Assembly (NCBI GenBank): GCA_005281725.1
Contig: SSBO01000010.1
Coordinates: 124,001-188,000, forward strand
Direction: 5' to 3'
DNA from: Wuchereria bancrofti
Taxonomy: Eukaryota; Nematoda; Chromadorea; Rhabditida; Onchocercidae
Length of the DNA stretch: 64,000 nucleotides
In this document: positions 12,501-23,943 of the stretch, piece after piece
Numbering within the stretch: position 1 is the stretch's first letter
How the letters are laid out: each line of letters starts with the position of its first letter
Notes under the pieces: model-generated
Database searches by the model: none
What the model was told of the DNA's origin: nothing
The model's input: the letters and a program-made list of their open reading frames with translations, nothing else
Program-made: the position numbers and the translations under genes

Positions 12501-12862
12501 TGCAAAATTTCTGAAAAAGAAAATTTGAAAATTCTTCAAATCATTAACTCAAATACATTACTTACAAATTCAACTATTCATCCGACGCATAGCATATTCC
12601 ACTGATAAAACGGTTTTGAATATAAATGAAGAAACTATTAATAGTAATAAAAAATGAACTTTGATTGATACAATCTTTGGTAAAGATCAATTTTATCAAC
12701 CAATTTCCACTCGCAATAATATCATCCTTCTGGTTTACTTAAACTTTCTGTGATAAATGTTAATTTCACTTAGCTATGTCAAAACAATTATAATATCGTG
12801 TTATAATATCTTATAAATGAATTTCTTAAGTAATTATAATAAACATACCTTGAAAAGGTCAT
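9512..12862 (-). CDS. GTPBP6: mitochondrial GTPase GTPBP6 (HflX family)
   Basis: Nine exons with all phases consistent: 12849-12862, 12241-12510, 11656-11800, 11305-11435, 11121-11195, 10702-10872, 10351-10534, 9982-10215, 9512-9715. Total 475 aa plus TGA. The N-terminus (MTFSRNFAKISVS...) is basic, Ser-rich and without acidic residues, as in a mitochondrial presequence. HflX N-domain blocks follow: ILSPKQQ, PIYDRYNIVLLIFKIFAKT, EAKLQIQLAEIPYIR. The G domain has G1 GYTNAGKSS, then LTGRNLYVEDRLFATLD, G3 DTIGFISNLP, ADLLLHVEDVSNPDY, G4 GNKID and G5 VSCADGRG. A C-terminal domain of about 68 residues ends the protein. GTPBP6 acts in mitochondrial ribosome recycling and assembly in humans; transfer of that role is inference. 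I do not see the Gly-rich GPGE segment of bacterial HflX. Confidence 0.95.
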
Positions 12863-13937
12863 ATTTTGAAGTGAATAATTCCATGGAAGATCAGTGATTA
12901 TTTCCGATAGAAATCATTGCAACAGTTGTTACCAATCTTGATGAACATAAATGATAAACTTCATTGATTATATCGGTACAACCTTAACAATTTCTTTATA
13001 GCAATGATGAAAAATAGAGTTAATACTCACTCAACTTCACCTATCTTTTTTTTTACTCCCATAAAAAATTCTGTCTTATTCTATCTTTTTTGACATTACC
13101 TTTTGAATTTCAAGAAAGTATAGTGGTAAAAACAATTGAATATTTTTGAAGTTTTGTTTTTTTTCTCAGGAAAACAAAAAAAAAAATAACAATGAATTGA
13201 CATGCATTTTTATTCATATGAAACACATTTAAACATTTATTAATAAATTATACAAATAAATTGACAGTGTATGCGAAGAACAAAGAAGAATACCCATTTT
13301 CCGATAGAATATCACAATTCTTTGAAATAAAGAAAACCACAATTAAAACAAATACAGGGGAATATTTGAAACGAAATTATTAAACCAGGAAAGAAAAAAT
13401 CACTAAATACGAATAATAATTTGTATCCCATACATTAGGAAAACAATATTCAGGCTAATAATTTCCAAAAATGATATTTTCACTTGTATTATTTGACAAA
13501 GGCAGCGCTGGAATTATAGTGATTTACGATCTTCCAAAAAAAAAAGGGGGAAAAAAATAGTCGAAAAATAATTACTTTCTACATTTTTACATGAATATCA
13601 CAAATTATAATGTAATCAGTCCTATGTATTCACTTAAAATGAATGAAACTTAAACTAAAAATCACTAAAACGGACAGTCGACGTAAATCACAATGTCATT
13701 TAACGCTAATACTAGTAAAATTGAGCATGATATCAAGTCAACAATACTATTTTCATCTATTCCACAGTAAGGAACAAAGATAAGATAAAAGATGAATAAA
13801 TAAAAAATTGAGTTGATCAATTTTAAATGCAAATTTTTTTTTCCGATAATCGAGCAGAAAATATCTCTTAAAGTAGGTAGAGAAAAAATGGACAATAAAT
13901 TCAGTAAATCAATTTAGAGTGCCGAAATTTCTACATT
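12863..13937. other. spacer between GTPBP6 and the NPAT-like gene
   Basis: About 1.07 kb. The side near 13938 is presumably the 3'UTR of the NPAT-like gene. No exon found. The minus-strand frame 13665-13895 is hydrophobic by base composition only. Confidence 0.6.
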
Positions 13938-16900
13938 TTATGTCAACGCTGGTTCTGATCCAGAAGTAGAAGTTGTAGAAAATAATGCAGAAGAGGAAGA
14001 AGCTTTATCCAAACCATGTAAACTTTGCAAAACGGCATCGATAGCTGCCATATCTAGACGAGGTTTTTTAACTTGAACATTTGGAGAGCTGATACCGGAT
14101 GATTCACTGCAATATAAAGATTTCGATTCACCGAAACCGGTGCCGGATAAAGGGGAACAAAGAGCCGTTGTAGATTTTGATGATACTGAAATTTTCGATG
14201 AAGTAGCTATCAGTGTATCAGCCTCCGAACAATTGCTAATATTTTTTGCTGAAACACTGCGTCGTAATGAATCATTATGCGTTGACGTATCAGGTTTTAG
14301 CAGTTGTGACAGGAGATCTGGTGTTTTTGGAATTGGCAAATCCAGAATCCTTTTACGAGTGCTATGCTCCTAGAATAAAATAAAAAAGTTGCAAAGTCAC
14401 ATTCACATGAAACATATTATACAAAGATTAGGAAATGAAAAATTTAAAAACTTTGCTTTTTACATGACAGCAATCATCCTTTAAACACGCAATATTTAAT
14501 AGTGGAAGTTTATGGGAAAAACTTATATAGCTCTACAGCTAATAGAATAGTAGTTTTTCGTTGGAATATGAAAATCTGATATGAGAAATGTTTCTGGATT
14601 TTTTGTAAATAAAAATTTCACTTTCTTAAAACAAAATTTAATGAGAAATAAAACAAAAATTTTAATGAGAATTTAATGAGAACTGTTACATACAGATGAA
14701 TAAGTATTCGAAGACAAATGAAAAATATAGATTTTGATTGTTTGCTTTATATACAGCATAGTGTAGAATAAAAAAACTTGCCAAAGATGAAGCAGGTAAA
14801 CGCCGGATACCTTCCACCTTGCGATATTCCTGTTTTAATTTTTCCTCATGTTCATATTTTGTCCTTATACGTGTTGCCTTTTCTAATACCATACCAACTA
14901 AAAGAAAGAATTCGATAAATTATCAACAATAAAGAGATTTCTATTTCTGTTCCTATTAGTTTATTAGCTATATTCTTATCTTATTAGATTATAATTATTG
15001 AAATTAGTGAATGATTTAATGTAACATATTTTCTACTGATCTTTAATAAAAAATCGTCCAATTTATGAGAAGAAACTTCAATAATTCTGACAATAAACAA
15101 AAATTTCACGCATAGAAGCAATATAAATAACAAAAAACATGAAAAAAATAAATGAAAAACACAACTAAGAAATCTAACCTCTCGCTGAATGCCCACCACC
15201 AACCAGCAAATTTTCTCTTCGTTTGTTGACTCCTGATACTACTTTTTTGTACAATTTATTCTCCAACACATCTGTTTCGTCTTTTCTCGACGTACCTAAA
15301 AATACGATTTTTCGCATAAATATTAAAATACATGGATAAAAGTACGTGGAAAAAGTTGAGTATTTTACGAAATAGCTAAGCTACAACTTAAGGTAATGTT
15401 TGCAGTGCAAAAGACAAACAAACTGTACAATTCATTTTGGACAATGTAAATTTTAAGCAGAAGAGTTGAAGAAGTAAATTAATGAATCACCTGGTTTTGC
15501 AGCAAGGCAGTTAAAAAGATCGTCCAATGTATCCGGTCGATTTGAACCACTTTCCTGGAAGAAAAAGAATAAAAATTGTAATAAATAAGGAAGAAATGAA
15601 CCAGAAAAAAACTAACAGAATGAGATTTCAATAATTTGGTATAAATCTTACTCCTACTAGTTCTCATTAATCCATGTTGGAATACTTCCATATCACAAGA
15701 TCTTTTGGTTTATTTGACAAAAGTTCAGAAAGTAACTTCGAACTATTATCGCCCATAAACAATGAGTTACCGGTTTAAAGATATATTATTTATCCAATTA
15801 TTAAACAATAAGACAACTTAGTTCGTAGTGCCATACCATAAAAAAAAATTACCTTTGTATTTTTTGCTGCCTTAAGATCGGTACAACGCTCTGATTTTTC
15901 CTTCTTTATACGATAGTCCTCCTTTGTGAATTTCATTTTCCCAGCAATTTTTTGAGTAGCTGACGATCTAAAACACTCAGTTAACTGAAAATTTAACACA
16001 TATTGAACATCTGTCAAATTTTAACTCAAAATTATCATTTTTTTTTTTGTTAAGAATTGAAGGAAAAACGCTACCTCGCACGGCTTTCTTCACACTTTCT
16101 TTTCATCTCTTCCTTATCTGAAATCTTCATCATAGGCTTCAAACTATCATCATCACCAAATAGTTTATCTAAAATGCTTGCTTCATTTACTTCATCATTC
16201 TTTGGGTCGAACTGCAGAATGCCTCTTAGCTCTTTTTTTGATTTTCTATCTTTAGATCTTTCTCGTTGCTTTCTTAAATTGCAATTGCTACTCAATTTAT
16301 CATCCTTTTCTTTCATCTTCTTCAATTTCTCACGATCCTCACGTTCTCTGCGTCGTTTTTCACGCTGTTCTTTCTCACGTACTTCACGTTCTTCCTCCTC
16401 CCTTCTTTTTCGTTCTCTTTCAGCTGCTCTTTTTAGCTCCTTTTCTTCCACTTCACGTTTTTGCCTTTCAATTTCCTCTCTTTCCTTTTTCATTAGAAAT
16501 TCCTTCTCTTTTTTTCTCTTTTCTGCATTTACTCGTGCTTCCTCTCGATCTTCCTCGAGTTTTTTTAATTTTTCCTGCTTTTTGCATTGCTCAAATATTT
16601 TACATAAGGAATTACTACCAACAAGAGTACTGTCACCTTGTCGATCATTATCTTTTACTGGTGAACTAACATACATCTCTTCCAATTGTTTTTTCTTACC
16701 AGAAGAAATTTTGGAATCACTAGTAAAGTCATTACCAACTAACTTCTGTTTCTGATGTTTTCTTTTTTTCTTGTCTGCAACAAACTTTACTGAAGTCTGA
16801 CGCTCACGATAACCAGCAGTTAAACCTTCATCTCCTGAAATCTCATTCCTATCCTCTGATCCTTTTCTATTTTCTCTTGTTGATGTAGCATGAGTAGAAT

Positions 16901-19900
16901 CTAAAATTTTCCATTCATCAACCTTTTGCGTACGCAAATTTCCGCAATCTTGATCATCTGAATTCTCGAATAGCAGCTCGATTTCTCGTTCCATAAGTGA
17001 TTTTGAAGTGAATTTTGTATTCTGTACAGTTCCTTTATCTTCCACATATTTTTCCATCTGATGACTGGTAACGGCATTACTATTAGTGGATAAGGGAATA
17101 TTGATTTCGTTTCGAACTTTCGTCCTCAATTCTAAATCAGCAGAAGATGACGATGGATGTTTAGTTTCTTTCAGCTTTTGATTTGTTGATTGGCAAATTT
17201 CTAAAGTGTCACTTTTTAGCGCTTCCTTCCGTTCTTCGCTTTCTACAGCTTTTGTATTTGATTCATCACACAACTCGGCAAGTTTTCTCCAGCCGGCAGA
17301 TATTTCCAATTTGCCCATTTTCATTTTGCCAAAAGAATCGTCATTAGATTTTGTCATGTTTCTTGAAGATATGAAAAAATCTCGCCCAACATCACCAACG
17401 TCTTTTACGGTTCCCTCAATCGGCAAATAAGGGCATTCTACTTCGACCCGATCTCTGAATATCGCACTTTCAGCAATCACCTACAACTTTGCATAAAAAC
17501 TGCTGGCATAGAATGTGAATAATGTTATTTAGAAAAGACGTAATCAACCGCATAAAAAATCTGCATAAAAAAAAACGAAATAATAAAACTCCGGGTTTGA
17601 CGATGTTGAACTTCGGTCTTCTGCATCAAAAAATATGTTGAATTCTAAATTTATACTTTTTAGAAAATATACAAAACATTTTTACCGATTTCTTTCGCAT
17701 AGCTTTCGGTTGCATACGACGGAATTCAGTTTTCAGAGTTGATGCTTTCGAACTCTGAAGTAGATGTTCTCAATCAAAAAAGAATAGGAAAGAAAAGAGC
17801 AAAAATATAGAAACTTTTCAAACAACTTACGGAGGTTCCTGGCAGTACGGAAGATTTTTCCTGAGTTTTGAGTTTAGTCGGTGTGGAAGAGCACAATGGC
17901 TTTGATTCTTCGATTGTCACTGAATGAGGAATATTATACAAATTTTGGCTATCGTCATCTCTTGACTCATGTTCCTGAAAGGAAAGAATGTTGAAGGAAA
18001 AAAATATCTTTGAAAAATTAATTAAGCAAAACACTGAGTGATAATTTCAATGAATAGCCATGTCAAGATTTTAAGAAATCAAACAAAGGAAAATAAACAT
18101 TATGTTGACAATAAACATTAAGGACAATTAAGGAAAGTTTATTGTCCATAAAACAAAAGACAGTAAACGTTAAGATCATCCACTTTGGACTATTACATAT
18201 TAATGCAACTGAAATGCTAACATCTCATTCAAGCAAAGTATTTTACAAAATCAGATGCAGTCATTTGTTTTTTCTTTGTTTCCCAATGGTAAAACGAATA
18301 AACTGAGAAACCATAAAGACTGCCTTACAACTGTAGATTGTTACTGAACATCGCAACCTGTTGAGCATCGTTGGACTGTGATGATACATTAAAGACTGCT
18401 TCATGCAAACTCTCCGTATTATCCGAATTCGGGAAAGAGTCAAAAAATCCATCCGGAAAATCTTTTTCAATACTCTCGATAAGTTCAGCGAAATTTTCAT
18501 GCGCCATACAACGATCCAATGTACCAACAGCATTTTCATCAATTGTAATCATTGATAACTGACATAAAAATACTAAAGTAAACGACCAAGTCTTGTTGAA
18601 ATAAGCACAAAAAAGAAAAAAAAGTACGATATTTAATGAAAATTTGCTCTTAAACTTCAGTCAAATTTTGAAACTGAAATGAGACACTGAAGCGAACCGC
18701 GGAAAGTGATGAATTGGGATCGGTGATATTGCCACTTCCATTGTCAATAATTTGTTGAGCTGTATGGACAACTGGCTCAACCACTTCTTTCATGAATTCT
18801 CGTCGTCTGGTATTTATACTCACTGGCTGGGCGCATTTCCTGCAAACAATTCATAAGATATAAAATTAAGCGATTAAAAATTAAAATGAAATTAAAACAA
18901 TAAGTACTGCCATTGACAGCTTTAGCATTAACAGATAATTAAAACGGAAAAAGAATGACTTCATTTTTACTTCAGTACCTCATTATATACCAAATGAATT
19001 TCTCGTATTATTATATTTCTCGAACTATTAGAGTAATGATGTACTGACAGCACTGGAAGATAAAAATGAATTCGATAACTGATAATATTTTATTCCACCT
19101 ATGTTATTATATAGTACCTTCACAACAGAAGTAAAACCTTGAAACATTTTCTAATTTCCCTTACTATGTATGCCATCAATGTCATCATAATGCTTTAGCT
19201 AACGTTAAATTGTTAGAAAAATTACACGTAGAATTTCTAGCACCTTCTCGTAGAAGCGGATCCGTTACTATGCTGACTGGAAATACTGGTGGTTGAATCG
19301 ACATTAGTGACAGGTAATATATTTTGATTTGATTCACAAATATTCAACTCGTTGGCTGTTACTGATAAACTTTGTTGTGAGCAGTTCCGACTGAAATAAA
19401 AGTACCTAACCTAAAACATTGCATTAGTTTTGAGAAAGTAAATTCAAAATACCAATCATCTTAAAATAATCCCATCTTAAACCAGATAATTATTACATCA
19501 TTTATGGTAACGCCAAAGAAATTTTATAAATTAATTAGAGGATAGGAACTAACGATGGTGTTGAATGTTTGCCATAAAGCAATTTTTGTGCATCAGACCA
19601 ATGTGCACCAGCATTTGTTAACGACGTAAATTCGTTTGCAAGTGAGCGAAGCCTAACTCCAAAATCAAGCAAGCCTGGATTTAGACCAAAATTACCATAT
19701 TCACTGAATAACTGAAAAAAAGAAACACAAGTCAAAGAACTAGATCAATGTTAAGAAAAAAGGACAATAATCAAATAGTGTCTCTTGTATCCTCAATCAA
19801 TGACGAAACTGTCCAGTAAAATAATTGACTGAAACCATTAACTAGTAAAAAAAAAAAGCTTAAAATTGAGACATACAGAAAATAGAACAAAAGAATCAAT

Positions 19901-20602
19901 TTTACCCAGACATATTCCTTCATAAATAAAATAAATCATGGAAGAAACATACAATGATGATTTCTTCTAGATGCTTGCCATGCACGGTATCACCCAAAAC
20001 AATCGACATTCCACCGCATTGTGCTGAATGAAGAATTGATGACTCATTCATTAAACATTTCAACGATTCCCAATACTAAAATACAATTAGTAACAACATT
20101 TAGTTAAAATACAAAATAAGATAAGTAATCTTCGCTTCATTAATTCTTCAAATATTTCAGAAAATGTTCGAAAAAAACGGTATTTTAAATTATAGATATG
20201 TAACTCATTTATGCTTAGTATTTCATTTCATTAAAGAGTATTAATTTGGTGAATAAAAGAAAAATGGAAATATGATTGTAAGGACGACAAAATACATAAA
20301 AATAGAAATATAAAAAGCGAACTTTAAGGTCAACATAAAAAAAAGAAGCTATCAGTTCTGTTACTTAGGAAAGTTAAAACATGCCAAATTGATGCAAACT
20401 AATTATAAAACTAATATCTGTTAATAAAAACAAAACTGATCAAAAAAAAAGAGTAAAAATTATTGATTATAATGCTTTGTTTAATATGATAACTAGATAT
20501 TATTAATATAAATTAAAAGATTACTTTTTGTCTACCAAGATATCCAGCTACAAGTGTATCTATCATTTTACGTGCATCATTATTTGTCGATAATGATTCC
20601 AT
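13938..20602 (-). CDS. large LisH-type nuclear protein, NPAT/Mxc-like candidate
   Basis: Exons: 20525-20602, 19953-20075, 19554-19711, 19244-19390, 18698-18839, 18358-18558, 17831-17974, 17686-17754, 16075-17480, 15853-15967, 15491-15554, 15179-15295, 14782-14897, 13938-14369. Phases agree throughout, giving 1103 aa. Residues about 10-75 resemble the LisH region of NPAT: VAGYL, NESSIL, then HGKHLEEII, which I align by memory with human VLGYL, ESSDL and FGKNLTTIL. NPAT/Mxc drives histone gene transcription. The rest is Ser-rich, with an acidic patch (ELIESIEKDFPDGFFD) and a motif ECPYLPIEGTVKDVGDVG. A long Lys/Glu/Arg coiled coil is encoded by about 16280-16610. Near the C-terminus are LDDLFNCLAAKPG, a basic stretch and PIPKTPDLLSQLLKPD. 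The coiled coil is not typical of NPAT, so homology is tentative; the gene itself is solid. Start chosen at the first ATG after the acceptor at 20639-20640. One intron appears to use a GC donor (14780-14781). Confidence 0.8.
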
Positions 20603-21569
20603 TCTTTTCTTATCCACGATGGTTTACAATCAATTTACCTGCAAGATACGAAGGAAAAAAAAAAATAAACTGGTATTTTTATCGTTTCGTAAAAAATAAA
20701 ACAAACCACTCAAATAAAAACATTTTACATCAAGTAACAATTGTACAATACAATATGTAAAAATGTATGATTTAATTATGTACGTGAAAGACTACGTACG
20801 TGAACCAAAAACAATTAACCAAAATTTAATAAGCTTACATCAAATGAAAAATTCTCCAATTTAAACATGCGCTTAACCTTTCATTTATCATATTGCAGCG
20901 CAACTGTCACACTATAGCTTTAGCAATCGTTGATAAGTTGCGGAGAGTGTTTGTGATATAGCATTGAACTGTTGGAGATGTTAGAGATTGATAAGGATGG
21001 ATAAGCAGAGTGGGAAATGAAATAAAATTGAGAAAAGAAGCAGATTATAGATTGAAATTGATGTAGGACAAAAATATGATGGATAATGTAGAATGGCGAT
21101 GATTTAGAGAAATAGTATGGTGGTAGAGATTGAAAAAATAAGCTAGAGAGTAAGATAGTAGTGTTGGGGAATGATTGGGAAGGGAATGTTATTAGATTAT
21201 AGAGAATATTAGATAAGCATTATTTCATCATTGTTATTTGTATTATATATAATAGAAAATAATTGAGTAATGTTGAAATATTTCAGTGAAAGTAGCAAAT
21301 TTAAGAAAAAAAAGAAGTTTAAATATTCAAGAATAAATTACAAAATGAAATTTAAACATGAACAACATATTTTCTAATTCTTCAATATTGCAATAAAAAT
21401 TTCGGAATACTATTTGTAATTATTTTTACGCGAGCTAAGATTGGCATAATTTAATGTGTTATTTTGATTTTAATAAAAATAACATATCAAATTTATGTCA
21501 ATTTTATTGTTTATAACTTTTTATCTCTTCTAATATTTCAGATAGTTTCGTACGCGATAATTATTGATT
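20603..21569. promoter_or_regulatory. divergent upstream region shared by the NPAT-like gene and crn-2
   Basis: About 970 bp lie between the two ATGs. Both ends carry a short 5'UTR bounded by a 3' splice site: 20639-20640 on minus (tatcttgcag) and 21540-21541 on plus (aatatttcag). That suggests spliced-leader addition to both messages. The middle is purine-rich on the plus strand (about 20995-21200: repeated gatgg, gagat). No specific factor site is claimed. Confidence 0.5.
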
Positions 21570-23943
21570 ATGTCTGGTAGATGTCGTTATAAATTAATCG
21601 ATATTGGTGCTAACCTAAGCCATCCAAGCTTCCGAAATGATTTAAATGAAGTTATTGAACGAGCGAAACAATCAGGTGATTTATTAATTTATATTTTGAG
21701 AAATTAATTGAAATAAGAATGGATAAAATATAATTATACGTCGAATGTTTTGTTGGATTGAAATATTTCACTATCTTATTGTTTCAGAGTAACTAGTTAT
21801 TCATTGGAACTTGTTTATTGGTGAATAGAGAAGAATGTCATAGAGATATAAATATGATATAGTTTAGTAATCATTTATGCAAATCTTTAAATAACAAGAA
21901 ATTGCGAAAATATTTGGGGAACTATGATTTGTTATGGTAAATTTCATTATTATCACATGACATATGCATTAATATTTTTTTTTCTTTTTTTTTCTTTCGA
22001 ATAGTTTTTTTTCTTTTTGTTTTATTGCAGGTTTATGCAAAATAATGATTACGGGAACATCGGTAGAACTAAGCAAGGAAGCTCGAGAACTGGCACGACA
22101 ATTTCCAAATTTTCTCTTCTTTACAGCAGGTATTAGGATGTTTTAATTTTTTGCAATTTAATAAGCTATTTGAACTAATCGAACTGCAAATTATAGGTAA
22201 TGAATTTGTTGTAACTTATTCAGTCATAAATTATCAAGTTTAATAAGTTGTGCTGTCGGATCACAAAGTTTCATTTTCTTTTTTTTTTCCTCTTTTTTTT
22301 AAACTGTAATCGAGTCTTTATTTGCTATTAGCGGTTTTAATTTAATCGTCGAATATTGAAGGTGTCCATCCTCACGATGCAAAAGACTTTGATAATAATA
22401 CGATATATGAACTAAGAAAACTATGCAATGAACCTGGATGTGTAGCAGTAGGTGAATGTGGTCTGGATTTCAATCGAAATTTTTCACCACAAGATCAGCA
22501 AAAGTTGGTTTTTGATGAACAGGTGCTTAGAAATGATTTCTTTATATTTATGTATGTTACTCTCTCTCTCTCTTTATAGATTTAAAGTGTGTTTTAAAAT
22601 GTTTAGCTAAATTTTTTGCAATGGAATTTCTCCTAAAGACTTTTAAATATATGTTCCGCAATTGTAGTAGTATCATTGCATATGTAGTTAAGAAAAGAAA
22701 AGTTCACATCAACTTTTAATGAGTCGCACTTTTTGACGTTAAATCTATTTTAAACCTATTGTCGTTAATTAGTTCGGTTTGAAATTTCAAAGCTTGTTAA
22801 TTTTGAATTCGTTAGTTTTTTTTTTTTTTGAAATGTTGTCCAAAAAGGAAATTACAATAATTTCTTTCGTAATATTTGCTTATTACAGCTTCGATTAGCC
22901 TGTGATTTGAAGAAACCGTTATTCATTCACGAAAGAGATGCACATCACGATATGGTTGCTGCTTTGACCAGGTAATTTGATATACGATGTCATTGACATA
23001 GTTCAAAAAAAAAAAAAAAACATATTTTCCATTTCTACTGTTTTTTTATAAGGTATAGAGCTAAGAAATCATATTCATATTTTTTTTTTTTTAAATTATT
23101 TGTATCAGGTATAAAGAACAATTACCTCCAGTGGTTATACATTGTTTCACGGGTAAAGCCGTAGAAGCTGAAACGTATATTAAGATGGGCTGCTATATTG
23201 GATTAACTGGTTAGCATTTATCGTTATTAAGAAGTAATGAAGAAAATAATTTCTAACCATGAGAAGAAGAAGAAGAAGAGAAATGTAGTAGAAGATTGAA
23301 ATGATTTTACCTTTGATGTTATTTTCCCATTATTAGTGTGTTGATCATTTCTCATAGTTGGAAATAAAATCATTCATTTACTGTACATAGTTTGCTTGAA
23401 CTTCAACGATTACTTAATTGTTAGAGTTCAAACAATAAACAAGTTTTCATCATCATTTTGAATTCATTTTTTTTTTCTTTTCTTTCCTTTTTATCGTAAA
23501 ATATCACTCGTGATTGTCATTGATGTCTTTCAAACGATAAAGTCAATTTTCTTTTAAAAATGGCCATATAAAATCTGCCAAAATTCTCAACGTTATGTTT
23601 CTTCAAACTGGTTTTTGTTACAGGTTTTTTATGGAAAGATCGAAGCGACGATGGTTTAAAGTATGCATTGCGTAATTGTAGAATACCACTGGAGAGAGTT
23701 GTTTTGGAAACTGATGCACCATTTATGTATCCAAAAATTGATGACAAAAAGATTCCATTTGAAATTCGTAATCGTATCACGGATGAAGCAAAAAAATTTC
23801 ATAAGTTTGCATCATTTAACAGAAATGAACCATGTACTTTAGCAGCTATTTGTGAGCTTATTGCTGCTTATATGAATGAAGATCCAATAAAAGTAGCTAA
23901 TATTACTACGGCAAATGCTAAACATATTTATGGTCTAGAATAA
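21570..23943 (+). CDS. crn-2: TatD-family metal-dependent DNase (CRN-2 / TATDN type)
   Basis: Six exons with consistent phases: 21570-21675, 22031-22129, 22362-22522, 22889-22971, 23109-23209, 23624-23943. Total 289 aa plus TAA. TatD motifs are in order: N-terminal YKLIDIGANLSHPSF (this family often shows D-x-G-N/H here), ITGTS, GVHPHD, VGECGLDFNRNFSP (metal-binding Glu), FIHERDAH, VIHCFTG, CYIGLTGF, VVLETDAPF (catalytic Asp) and RNEPC. It is a Mg-dependent 3'-5' exonuclease family; C. elegans CRN-2 takes part in apoptotic DNA degradation. The residues read closer to E. coli TatD (GECGLDFNRNFS, HCFTG) than to what I recall of human TATDN1. The 28-nt 5'UTR follows a 3' splice site at 21541. 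Confidence 0.94.

Noticed and set aside
16057..16755. 232-codon plus-strand Ser/Phe-rich frame
   Set aside because: It is the antisense shadow of the Lys/Glu/Arg coiled-coil exon of the NPAT-like gene, whose splice phases fit perfectly.
23517..23780. 87-codon minus-strand frame
   Set aside because: Antisense shadow of the last crn-2 exon.
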